From assembly GCA_025359005.1 (NCBI GenBank), contig JANYHP010000360.1, positions 1 to 5,286 of the forward strand: 5,286 nucleotides of DNA, in the 5' to 3' direction. The translations under genes and the position numbers were made by a program. A model generated the notes under the pieces. The model was not told the DNA's origin, made no database searches, and worked only from the letters and a program-made list of their open reading frames with translations. Shown in pieces: positions 1-5,286 of this stretch (positions are counted from its first letter, which is position 1; each line of letters starts with the position of its first letter). The stretch is from Hyphomicrobiaceae bacterium (GTDB taxonomy: Bacteria > Pseudomonadota > Alphaproteobacteria > Rhizobiales > Hyphomicrobiaceae).

Positions 1-122
1 CCGCCATTTACGTCGATGACACAACAACCGCCGTCCCCGCCAACCAGATTCAGGAAATAGCGCTCTTCTTTGGACGCGACGAAGTTGCAGATGCGCCCGC
101 ACGGCCTCTCCCTGTGATTACC
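1..122 (-). other. Start-less open frame, probable continuation of the exported protein after a frameshift
   Basis: On the minus strand this frame is open from just after a TAA (123-125) to the window edge and contains no ATG, GTG or TTG, so it cannot start here on its own. Its translation has a natural protein look: a segment reading CNFVASKEERYFLNLVGG is followed by a Gly/Asp/Cys-rich stretch and then VIDVNG. Several codons end in G or C. It lies one base out of register with the signal-peptide frame that ends at 50. One missing base somewhere between about 52 and 122, for example in the G run at 121-122, would join the two frames into one secreted protein with several cysteines. The family is not recognised, and the C-terminus lies outside the window. 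The codon-aligned antisense frame on the plus strand is also open, so the strand call is not certain. Confidence 0.45.
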
Positions 123-289
123 TTACATACGAGCGCTGCAACAGCCGGCGCTGTTTTGGCCGGGGGTGCCTTTTGAGCCGCTGCTTTCTGGACCGGCGCC
201 GTCTGGGCAAGGGCCGTGCTGGCCAACAGGGAATACAATAGTGCTGCGAGCGCGGACCGGGCGACGGCAGGGCGGGGATGATGCACCAT
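50..289 (-). CDS. Small exported Ala/Pro-rich protein, N-terminal part (probably frameshifted)
   Basis: This frame encodes 79 residues and I do not recognise a family. Residues 1-28 form a classical Sec signal peptide: a short basic N-region (HHPRPAVAR), a hydrophobic core (ALAALLYSLLAST) and an ALA cleavage site before Gln-29. The mature N-terminus is a low-complexity Ala/Pro/Lys/Gln stretch of the kind that links a signal peptide to a folded domain. I chose the ATG at 287-289 because GAGG lies 7 bases upstream (297-300). An in-frame ATG at 308-310 would add seven residues ahead of the signal peptide. After about residue 56 (a Cys-Lys pair) the translation becomes Gly/Arg/Ser-rich and ends at the TGA at 50-52, which does not look like a natural protein end. 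A second minus-strand frame downstream looks like the missing domain, so the gene is probably broken by a one-base indel or affected by a sequence error. The signal peptide is well supported; the true end is not. Confidence 0.6.
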   Translation of the reverse strand: MVHHPRPAVARSALAALLYSLLASTALAQTAPVQKAAAQKAPPAKTAPAVAALVCKVITGRGRAGASATSSRPKKSAIS

Positions 290-296
290 GGGGGAA

Positions 297-300
297 CCTC
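297..300 (-). promoter_or_regulatory. Ribosome binding site of the small exported protein
   Basis: GAGG on the minus strand lies 7 bases before the ATG at 287-289. It decides the start in favour of this codon over the in-frame ATG at 308-310. This places the signal peptide directly at the N-terminus. Confidence 0.5.
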
Positions 301-493
301 GACTGGGCACGGAAATGCTGCGCGCGGGCGTGGCGCGTCGATGGATAAAGTATCATCCAACAAAGGCGGTCTAGGGACACGATCCCGCCACCTTCTGCGC
401 CGTGCTGCCGATTGCCGGAAAATTCCGCTCGATAGCTTAACGGCAACCAGGGTGTCGGTTGGTCTCACACGAGTCGTCGGACAAAATACAAAA

Positions 494-519
494 AGGCGGC
501 GCCATCGGTGGCGCCGCCT
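494..519 (-). terminator. Rho-independent terminator of the 205-residue protein gene
   Basis: This is a perfect 11-bp inverted repeat, AGGCGGCGCCA and TGGCGCCGCCT, with a 4-base loop. Read on the minus strand it begins 27 bases after the TGA at 547-549. It is followed directly by a T-rich tract (TTTTTGTATTTTGT). The plus-strand exit side is A-rich rather than T-rich, so the terminator works for minus-strand transcription. The stem also separates this gene from the exported-protein gene downstream, so the latter needs its own promoter somewhere in 290-490. I saw no convincing -35/-10 pair there. Confidence 0.88.
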
Positions 520-546
520 GGAAAAAATCGAAAGGTTAACGAGGCG

Positions 547-1164
547 TCAATGCTGTGAGGAAACCAATGGTCCGCCTGCGTCTTCGGCGGCGACCAGGGC
601 TGCCAACGCATCGTCGGCAACGACGGAGCCGGCCGACGCCACGGGCGCCTTCATTGGTGTACGGATCGAGAGAGGTACGCTCGCCGCCCAGAGACGCTCG
701 AACGACTGGCGCATGTTGCGGCCAGTGGCGGCATCGGTTGGGGCAAACTGTTCGTAGGCGTCGCGGCGGGACGGGTCACGGCGCAGGCAATCGCCGATCC
801 AGGATGCCGTAGGGCCGAGCACCAGCTGTTCATGGGCGTCGGCCAGGCGCGGATTGGCGGCCCACCGCAACTGCCGCGCGAAGGGAATGTCGGGGTCGGC
901 AAACGACCAGCCGGCTGCGGTCTTTTCTGCTTCGAGCTGCCCAAAGATCGCACGCACGGTCAGGCCACGCGCCGCGATGTCGGCGCCGAGGGCGAGCAGG
1001 GCGCGGGCCACCGGGCTTTCGGCCGAGCGCGCGACAAGCGTGATCTCTGCCGCATCGGACTGGCCGCCCGGCGTCAGCCAATGGGCTTTGACGAAGGACA
1101 GGAGGTTTTCCATCTTATCTTCGCGCTTGACGACACACGGCACGGGCGGTGGTGTTTTTTGCAT
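547..1164 (-). CDS. Hypothetical soluble protein, 205 residues
   Basis: I do not recognise this protein. It has no signal peptide and no membrane segment, so it is probably cytoplasmic. From about residue 18 on, the sequence looks like a compact alpha/beta or helical domain. An N-terminal block (NLLSFVKAHWLTPGGQSD) is followed by an Ala/Leu-rich part with ESPVARALLALGADIAARG. Next comes a central block with LRWAANPRLADAHEQL and then SWIGDCLRRDPSRRDAYEQF. The last 40 residues or so are Ala/Val-rich and look disordered. The start at 1164 is preceded by AAGGGGA about 10 bases upstream. A second in-frame ATG at 1111-1113 would give 188 residues beginning MENLLSFVK, which fits the domain boundary better but has a poor ribosome site. 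Both remain possible. The gene has its own likely promoter at 1249-1254 and its own terminator at 494-519, so it appears to be monocistronic. Confidence 0.8.
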   Translation of the reverse strand: MQKTPPPVPCVVKREDKMENLLSFVKAHWLTPGGQSDAAEITLVARSAESPVARALLALGADIAARGLTVRAIFGQLEAEKTAAGWSFADPDIPFARQLRWAANPRLADAHEQLVLGPTASWIGDCLRRDPSRRDAYEQFAPTDAATGRNMRQSFERLWAASVPLSIRTPMKAPVASAGSVVADDALAALVAAEDAGGPLVSSQH

Positions 1165-1248
1165 GCGTTGCGGGTCCCCTTGGCGCCTCTTCGATTGGCG
1201 ATCGACGTGCGATCCACCAGCCTCGGAAGTGCTCGTGTTGTTGCGGTG

Positions 1249-1254
1249 ATTATA
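1249..1254 (-). promoter_or_regulatory. Candidate -10 box for the 205-residue protein gene
   Basis: A perfect TATAAT hexamer is present on the minus strand, about 85 bases upstream of the ATG at 1164. The -35 region is poor: the best placement falls on the TTTTTA of the preceding terminator's T-tract, with a 15-base spacer. It is the only intergenic position that looks like a sigma-70 element for this gene. If real, the promoter overlaps the tail of the upstream gene's terminator, and an activator may be needed to offset the weak -35. Confidence 0.4.
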
Positions 1255-1276
1255 GCCGTCATTGCGGTTTAAAAAG

Positions 1277-1318
1277 GATGAAGCCCCGACCCATCTTGCG
1301 ACGGATCAGGGCTTCATC
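1277..1318 (-). terminator. Rho-independent terminator of the 848-residue membrane protein gene
   Basis: On the minus strand a 16-bp stem forms between GATGAAGCCCTGATCC (1303-1318) and GGGTCGGGGCTTCATC (1277-1292), with a 10-base loop. Fourteen pairs are Watson-Crick and two are G-U. The stem is followed by CTTTTT. In the opposite transcript the two G-U pairs become A-C mismatches, so the hairpin is built for minus-strand RNA. It starts 37 bases after the TAA at 1356-1358. An A-rich stretch lies between the stop and the hairpin. Confidence 0.88.
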
Positions 1319-1355
1319 GTTGGAAGCAAAGTTTTTCTTTTTTTGCGTCGCGCCG

Positions 1356-3902
1356 TTATGCGCGCTGCCGGTTGAGACCAAAGCGCCGCGTGATGTTGGC
1401 GACATCCAAATCGGCGTCATGATCGAGATGCGGATCGTTCCACGCCGGCTGGGTGGGGGCATCGGCGCCGCCAAGCGTTTCGGCCTGCTCGCGCTCGAAG
1501 GCGGTGCCGTCGATCGTCTCGAAGAAGGCCTTGGAATCTGTGCCCGGCAGAGCGAGCGTCGGCGGTGTGCTTTCATCCTGATTGATCGGCTGTGATCCAC
1601 TCGACAAGGCCGTCATCAGGCCAGCCGGCAGGTCGTCCGGTGACATCCGGTAGGTGACGCTGCGCTCGCGGGCCTGCACTTCGATCCGGCCGTCGCGTGG
1701 CTCGGGCTGCAGTTCGGCGCGCGCCTCGGCCAGGCGTGTGGGCGCTGGTGCGACGACTTTTTCGGCCGCCTGTTCCAGTGCCGCAGAGGCCACCGTCGCG
1801 GTATTGCTGTTGGCTGGCAGGATCGAGATTTCGCCAGGTGCTGCGCCAATGGCCGGGACCGCCTGCCGCTCGGAGGAGTGCGGCGCTGCCGGGGCGGCCG
1901 GCGGGGGCGGCGCCGTGGGGCGACCAAACGGCACGGTGGCGGGCTTGGGCACGCCAGGCGCAAAGCTCGTGGCGGGCTCGGTCCGCGCCCACGCCGTCTC
2001 CGTCCGCGGTGGCCGCGGAACAAAGGGCGGTGCCTGTGTCGGCAAAGGATCAGTGGCGCTCGTGTTGGCGGCTGATGTCGGACCGAAGCCGGCGGTCCGC
2101 TCCGGCGTGTGGCGCGTGAACACGTCGTTCTCGATGCGGCGGGTGCGCTTTTCGGCCTCGACGCGCTTGGCAGCCCCCATGATGGCGCCCAGGATCATCT
2201 CCTGCCACGCGCCATCCTTGAACTTATAGAGGCGGAAGGCCTCGGCGTGCGCGAACTTGGAGCCTTGCGCCCACAACTTCTTCTGGATGCGCGAGGTGGG
2301 TATGAGCGGCATCATCACGCGGGAGAACAGCTTCTCCTGCTCGAAGCTGGTGAAGAAGTTGGCCAGCAGGTGCGCTTCCTGCTGCAGGGCTTCGACGTCG
2401 GCGGGGCCGTAGGCGTTGGGGCGCCGGCGGTCGACCGAGTACGGCGCGATCAGCGGGATCGCCGCATAGTAGTCGCCGTTGATATCGAACACGACGTGGC
2501 GGAAGATCTCGAAGTTCTCGCGGATCTGGCGGTCGCGGTGAATCTCGTTGAAGCGCGAGAGAATTTGGATGACGGGACCACGCTCGGCCTCCTTCATCTT
2601 CGGCACCAGACCCTGCAGCCGGCTCTTAGCCTTGCCCATGGAAACGAGCAGCAGGCACAAGTCCACGAACAGCGCGATGGCGAGCGGCACGTAATCGCGC
2701 TTGGAAAGGCCGCCCTGGCCCATCGGTTCCATGCTGGCTGCGGGTTTTGCCACGCCGGCAGCGGTTGCCTCGGCCTGCGTCATCGCTTTCTTCTGCAACT
2801 CGCGCAGTTCGTCCGACGACGGCGGCAACTTGAACGCCAGCAGGCCATAGAACGTGGTCGTCAGGCGGCGGAAGGCTTCGATGGTGGCGTCCGAGCCTTC
2901 CACCGTCGTGATCTTGGGCTTGTCCAGTGTCGGCAGCGCATCGATAGAGGCGACGACCGAGCGGATCATGGTGGCAAGTTGGCTGTCGGGGCAGGAATAG
3001 GGTTTGCCCTGCGTGTCGGTAAACGTGCTCTTTTCGGCCCGATCGGCGAGATCGGTGCGGATCGTCTTCAGCTGCGGGTCGCCGCGGAAGGCGTTGAAGT
3101 TGGTCACGGTCCCGTCGAGCTTGCGGTTCAGCGCTTTCATGAACTCGTTGCGCGTGCCGCCTTTGTCGAGGATGGCCTTGTCGTCGGCGACCAGCCGGGC
3201 GAGGTCGGCCTCGATCACGCCCATGTCTTCTTTCACTTGGCCGATGCGGCCCTTGACGAAATCTGAGGCAAACGAGAAGCGGCCAGCGTCGTCGTCGCGC
3301 AATTTACGGCGCGGGCCATCGCCGGGTCGGGAGTTGGGGCAGGATGTACCGGAGGTGCGTTCAAGCTCGGCCTTGGATTGCGAGACGTCTTTCAGACGAA
3401 CCAGCGTTGTCTGCAGGCTTTCGAGGCGTTGGGCCGCGGTCTGCAAGGGCGCCTGCACCGAGGCGATGGCCGTTTCGGCGCCGCGCGTGCCTTCGCCCCG
3501 GCTCTCCAGAACCTTCCAATAAAAACCGAAGCCGAAGCCGATGGAAATGATGGTGAGAAACAAATAGCCGCCGGCATAGAGCAGCTTGGTGATGAACCCA
3601 TGCGGCTGGAACAACTGGTCGAGCAGCCACACCACCATCGTCATCAGCATGGCGACCGAGAAGCCGATGATAATCTTATGCAGGATCGGCAGGTCTCCGA
3701 TGTTGGCCTCGATCAGCTCAAGCATGCCGACGTAGGTTGCCACCCACGACAGGATGGCGAGACCGGCCACCAGGAACGTCTTTTTATAGTCGCGCACGGG
3801 CTTGTGCTCGCTCGTCTCGTCCCAGCCGGTCAGGCCGAGGTCCGGCACGCCACCGCCCGCACCGCTTGTGGGGCCGTTCCGTGAAATTCGACGATCCGAC
3901 AT
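1356..3902 (-). CDS. Large four-helix membrane protein with extracytoplasmic helical domain and Pro/Ala-rich cytoplasmic tail, unknown function
   Basis: This gene encodes 848 residues and I do not recognise a named family. Membrane helices are predicted at about 43-64, 75-97, 106-129 and 403-422. The basic segments before helix 1 (KPVRDYKK) and after helix 4 (GKAKSR) put both termini in the cytoplasm. Residues 130-402 would then lie outside. They begin with a likely coiled coil (about 141-183) and carry more amphipathic helix at 211-265. Two SCPxS motifs contain Cys-188 and Cys-304, the only extracytoplasmic cysteines. A cytoplasmic domain of about 435-595 looks folded and rich in aromatic residues. 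It is followed by a Pro/Ala-rich linker (about 600-730) and a polar tail ending in ITRRFGLNRQRA. The three-helix, coiled-coil, one-helix layout resembles some DUF4407-type proteins, but I see no motif proving kinship. I chose the ATG at 3900-3902, which has AGGGCGG 8 bases upstream. The frame stays open to an ATG at 4058, but that extension is Arg/Cys-rich and unlike a protein N-terminus. A scaffold, sensor or envelope-organising role is conceivable but unproven. Confidence 0.92.
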   Translation of the reverse strand: MSDRRISRNGPTSGAGGGVPDLGLTGWDETSEHKPVRDYKKTFLVAGLAILSWVATYVGMLELIEANIGDLPILHKIIIGFSVAMLMTMVVWLLDQLFQPHGFITKLLYAGGYLFLTIISIGFGFGFYWKVLESRGEGTRGAETAIASVQAPLQTAAQRLESLQTTLVRLKDVSQSKAELERTSGTSCPNSRPGDGPRRKLRDDDAGRFSFASDFVKGRIGQVKEDMGVIEADLARLVADDKAILDKGGTRNEFMKALNRKLDGTVTNFNAFRGDPQLKTIRTDLADRAEKSTFTDTQGKPYSCPDSQLATMIRSVVASIDALPTLDKPKITTVEGSDATIEAFRRLTTTFYGLLAFKLPPSSDELRELQKKAMTQAEATAAGVAKPAASMEPMGQGGLSKRDYVPLAIALFVDLCLLLVSMGKAKSRLQGLVPKMKEAERGPVIQILSRFNEIHRDRQIRENFEIFRHVVFDINGDYYAAIPLIAPYSVDRRRPNAYGPADVEALQQEAHLLANFFTSFEQEKLFSRVMMPLIPTSRIQKKLWAQGSKFAHAEAFRLYKFKDGAWQEMILGAIMGAAKRVEAEKRTRRIENDVFTRHTPERTAGFGPTSAANTSATDPLPTQAPPFVPRPPRTETAWARTEPATSFAPGVPKPATVPFGRPTAPPPPAAPAAPHSSERQAVPAIGAAPGEISILPANSNTATVASAALEQAAEKVVAPAPTRLAEARAELQPEPRDGRIEVQARERSVTYRMSPDDLPAGLMTALSSGSQPINQDESTPPTLALPGTDSKAFFETIDGTAFEREQAETLGGADAPTQPAWNDPHLDHDADLDVANITRRFGLNRQRA

Positions 3903-3910
3903 GGTGATGT

Positions 3911-3917
3911 CCGCCCT
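3911..3917 (-). promoter_or_regulatory. Ribosome binding site of the 848-residue membrane protein
   Basis: AGGGCGG on the minus strand lies 8 bases before the ATG at 3900-3902. It supports this start over the upstream in-frame ATG at 4056-4058, which would add 52 implausible residues. Confidence 0.45.
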
Positions 3918-4201
3918 GGAGTATTCGGTGCGCACGTCGCTTGTCCGCGCGCCAGCCCGTAGTCTGAGCGTTTGCGGTAGAGGTCGTTTGGGCCGGATGT
4001 GCGACCGGATCGTGGCATCTCCGCAGCAGCGCGCGGAGGAATTCACCAAGCGGATCAAGCGCCTTCATCGGACGTTCAGTTTGCGAGCCAACCTGGCGCC
4101 TGGCCGACCATCAGTCAGCGCCATCCACCGCTGGACGCAGCGCCCGGAGTTGGCGACTTTTCACCGAATTGCGCTTGCCGGCCGCGCGCACTCGCGCCTA
4201 T

Positions 4202-4286
4202 GGTATGCCAGTTGACCACGCAGGCGACCCGACCATAACGGCTTCGTGGGTTTCTCGGTATGGCCTGATCGTGACCGACCACGCAG
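4202..4286. repeat. Two imperfect direct repeats upstream of the transporter
   Basis: GGTATG and, after a gap, the decamer GACCACGCAG occur twice. In the first copy they are at 4202-4207 and 4214-4223, and in the second at 4257-4262 and 4277-4286. The two decamers are 63 bases apart, close to six helical turns, so they lie on about the same face of the DNA. The first overlaps the candidate -35. They could be paired operator half-sites or a chance repetition. Confidence 0.35.
4212..4239 (+). promoter_or_regulatory. Candidate sigma-70 promoter for the MFS transporter
   Basis: TTGACC (4212-4217, five of six consensus bases) and CATAAC (4234-4239, four of six) are separated by 16 bases. This is the best -35/-10 pair I see on the plus strand of the divergent region. 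It would leave a 5' leader of about 220 bases before the ATG at 4469, long enough to carry extra control. The -35 overlaps the first of two direct repeats, where a regulator could bind. Such near matches also occur by chance. Confidence 0.3.
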
Positions 4287-4454
4287 TTTCCGCGAGACTA
4301 TTTCCCTCAGGCCCGCGCCCCGCAGCCTTAGCGCGGCCCGCGCCGCTACGCATACTGCCATTATCTTTTCGAACTTTCGACCGCCGGTGATGTTGGCGGC
4401 TGTAAGGGCGGACGTGGCCGAAGAGCTGCGCCGAACGCCGGGGAAATGCGACAC

Positions 4455-4462
4455 GAGGGGAG
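4455..4462 (+). promoter_or_regulatory. Ribosome binding site of the MFS transporter
   Basis: GAGGGGAG lies 6 bases before the ATG at 4469-4471. This is a strong purine-rich site, and it fixes the transporter's start. Confidence 0.65.
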
Positions 4463-4468
4463 TGCAGC

Positions 4469-5286
4469 ATGGCAGACGAAGGGGCCCAAGCGGCCGAGGT
4501 TTTGGGTCAGACACTAGCGCCCAAGCGCGTTCACGATGCCTTCCGCTGGCTGCAATTGGCCATCGGCGTGGTCGCGATGGTGATGATTGCCAACTATCAG
4601 TACGGCTGGACGTTCTTCGTTCCCGAAATCCAGAAGACCTTCAACTGGAAGCCCTCGGACATCCAGGTGGCCTTCACGCTGTTCGTCTTGTTCGAGACGT
4701 GGCTGGTGCCGATCGAGGGGTGGTTCGTCGACAAGTACGGCCCGCGAACCGTCATCTTCGTCGGTGGCATATTGTGTGGGGTCGGCTGGTGGATGACATC
4801 GCGCGCCACCACGCTCGATGGCATCGACGGCTATTACGCCGCGATGATCATCTGCGGCATTGGCGCAGGCGCCGTGTACGGCACGTGCATCGGCAATGCC
4901 TTGAAGTGGTTTCCGGATCAACGTGGCCTCGCAGCCGGCATCACGGCCGCCGGCTTCGGCGCGGGCTCCGCGCTCACGGTCGCGCCGATCCAGAACATGA
5001 TCGCCAGCAGCGGCTTCCAGAACACCTTCCTGTATTTCGGCATCGGCCAGGGCATCATCATCTGCCTGCTGGCGTTCCTCATGGTGGCGCCGAAGGCCGG
5101 GCAGGTGCCCGCCGTCACGACCAACGCCAATGTCATCCAGAGCCGCCGTCAGTACGCGCCGAATGAGATCATCGGCGACAACATCTACTGGATCGTCGGC
5201 GCGTTCGCGGCACTGGCGATCGGTCTCGCCATGTGGTGGACCGGCCACCTGTTCTGGTTCCCGCTGGTGCTGGCCGGCATCATCAT
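4469..5286 (+). CDS. oxlT: Oxalate/formate antiporter family MFS transporter (3' end outside window)
   Basis: This is the first 272 residues of an inner-membrane secondary transporter; OxlT-family proteins are usually a little over 400 residues. Known members exchange oxalate for formate, but the substrate here is inferred. Six N-terminal helices are visible at about 27-51, 66-86, 94-112, 122-143, 154-177 and 186-207. The loop between helices 2 and 3 carries MFS motif A as GWFVDKYGPR (84-93), close to the same stretch in Oxalobacter OxlT. The block YGTCIGNALKWFPDQRGLAA (137-156) and the following TAAGFGAGSALTVAPI (159-174) match the family signature around helices 4 and 5. Helix 1 has the QYGWTFFVPEIQ pattern typical of proteobacterial members. 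The charged residues of helices 8 and 11 that bind oxalate in OxlT fall beyond the window, so substrate cannot be checked. After residue 236 two hydrophobic stretches follow closely, unlike the usual helix 7. The start has a strong ribosome site. The gene is divergent from the membrane protein gene. Confidence 0.87.
   Translation, partial: MADEGAQAAEVLGQTLAPKRVHDAFRWLQLAIGVVAMVMIANYQYGWTFFVPEIQKTFNWKPSDIQVAFTLFVLFETWLVPIEGWFVDKYGPRTVIFVGGILCGVGWWMTSRATTLDGIDGYYAAMIICGIGAGAVYGTCIGNALKWFPDQRGLAAGITAAGFGAGSALTVAPIQNMIASSGFQNTFLYFGIGQGIIICLLAFLMVAPKAGQVPAVTTNANVIQSRRQYAPNEIIGDNIYWIVGAFAALAIGLAMWWTGHLFWFPLVLAGII

Larger units (their letters stand above)
3903..4468. other. Divergent intergenic region of 566 bp without a convincing gene
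   Basis: This stretch lies between the divergent starts of the membrane protein and the transporter. Short open frames run through it on both strands, but their translations are Arg/Pro/Ala-rich, lack domain character and overlap one another, so I read none as a gene. It holds a candidate plus-strand promoter (4212-4239), a pair of imperfect direct repeats (4202-4223 and 4257-4286) and the transporter's ribosome site. No clear sigma-70 promoter for the minus-strand gene is visible. An AATACT at about 20-25 bases before its start codon lacks a matching -35. The size suggests that one or both divergent genes are regulated, though no known operator is recognisable. Confidence 0.6.

Noticed and set aside
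3..177. Plus-strand open frame reaching the left edge and ending in TGA at 175-177
   Set aside because: It is exactly codon-aligned antisense to the minus-strand frame that looks like real protein. It would overlap the start of the exported-protein gene and has no terminator after it. I keep it as the main alternative to the frameshift reading.
335..365. AT-richer patch with TTGTTGGATGATACTTTATCC on the minus strand as a promoter for the exported protein
   Set aside because: No -35/-10 pair with 15-19 base spacing matches consensus well enough to report.
1330..1347. T-rich tract on the plus strand after the hairpin at 1277-1318, suggesting a bidirectional terminator
   Set aside because: The tract begins about 13 bases after the stem. 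Two stem pairs become A-C mismatches in plus-strand RNA, and no plus-strand gene ends nearby.
1259..1600. Other minus- and plus-strand open frames across the 1149-1600 region
   Set aside because: They run through the terminator hairpin and overlap the end of the membrane-protein gene. They are basic, low-complexity translations with no supported start.
2109..3266. Long plus-strand open frame of 385 codons opposite the membrane protein gene
   Set aside because: It is antisense to the membrane-protein gene. Its translation is dominated by Arg, His, Leu, Val and Ala without domain character, the usual shadow of a GC-rich gene. The minus frame has membrane helices, a ribosome site and a terminator.
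3903..4058. N-terminal extension of the membrane protein to an upstream ATG at 4056-4058
   Set aside because: The extra 52 residues are Arg/Cys/Ser-rich, have no ribosome site that I can see and do not resemble a signal peptide or domain. The start at 3902 has a ribosome site and a sensible cytoplasmic N-terminus.
4246..5166. Plus-strand 306-codon and minus-strand 244-codon open frames over the transporter
   Set aside because: Both are Arg/His/Asp-rich shadows of the transporter frame, which carries clear MFS motifs.

Overview
The window is GC-rich bacterial DNA. It most resembles an alphaproteobacterium, possibly a Hyphomicrobiales-type organism. That guess rests only on the strong G/C bias at third codon positions and on the style of the oxalate/formate-type transporter at the right end. 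No rRNA, tRNA, CRISPR array or insertion sequence is visible.

Layout, left to right. (1) Positions 1-289, minus strand: the start of a small exported Ala/Pro-rich protein with a clear signal peptide. Its reading frame ends at 50. A different minus-strand frame, open from 122 to the window edge and without a start codon, reads like the rest of the protein, so the gene is probably frameshifted. (2) Positions 547-1164, minus strand: an unrecognised soluble protein of 205 residues (or 188), with a strong intrinsic terminator just after its stop (494-519). (3) Positions 1165-1355: a compact intergenic region. It holds the terminator of the next gene upstream (1277-1318), directly followed by a perfect TATAAT box (1249-1254) that probably serves the 205-residue gene. 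(4) Positions 1356-3902, minus strand: the main gene, an 848-residue membrane protein of unknown function. It has three N-terminal membrane helices, a large extracytoplasmic region rich in helix, a fourth helix, a conserved-looking cytoplasmic domain, a long Pro/Ala-rich linker and a polar C-terminal tail. (5) Positions 3903-4468: a 566-bp divergent intergenic region without a convincing gene, carrying a possible plus-strand promoter and a pair of imperfect direct repeats. (6) Positions 4469 to the window end, plus strand: the first 272 residues of a major facilitator superfamily transporter of the OxlT (oxalate/formate antiporter) family, cut by the window.

The genes do not form one obvious operon. 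Both complete minus-strand genes have their own Rho-independent terminator, and the 205-residue gene also has its own likely promoter. The transporter is divergent from the membrane protein. The least explained item is the 848-residue membrane protein, with its paired extracytoplasmic SCPxS motifs. No functional link between the genes can be shown from the sequence.
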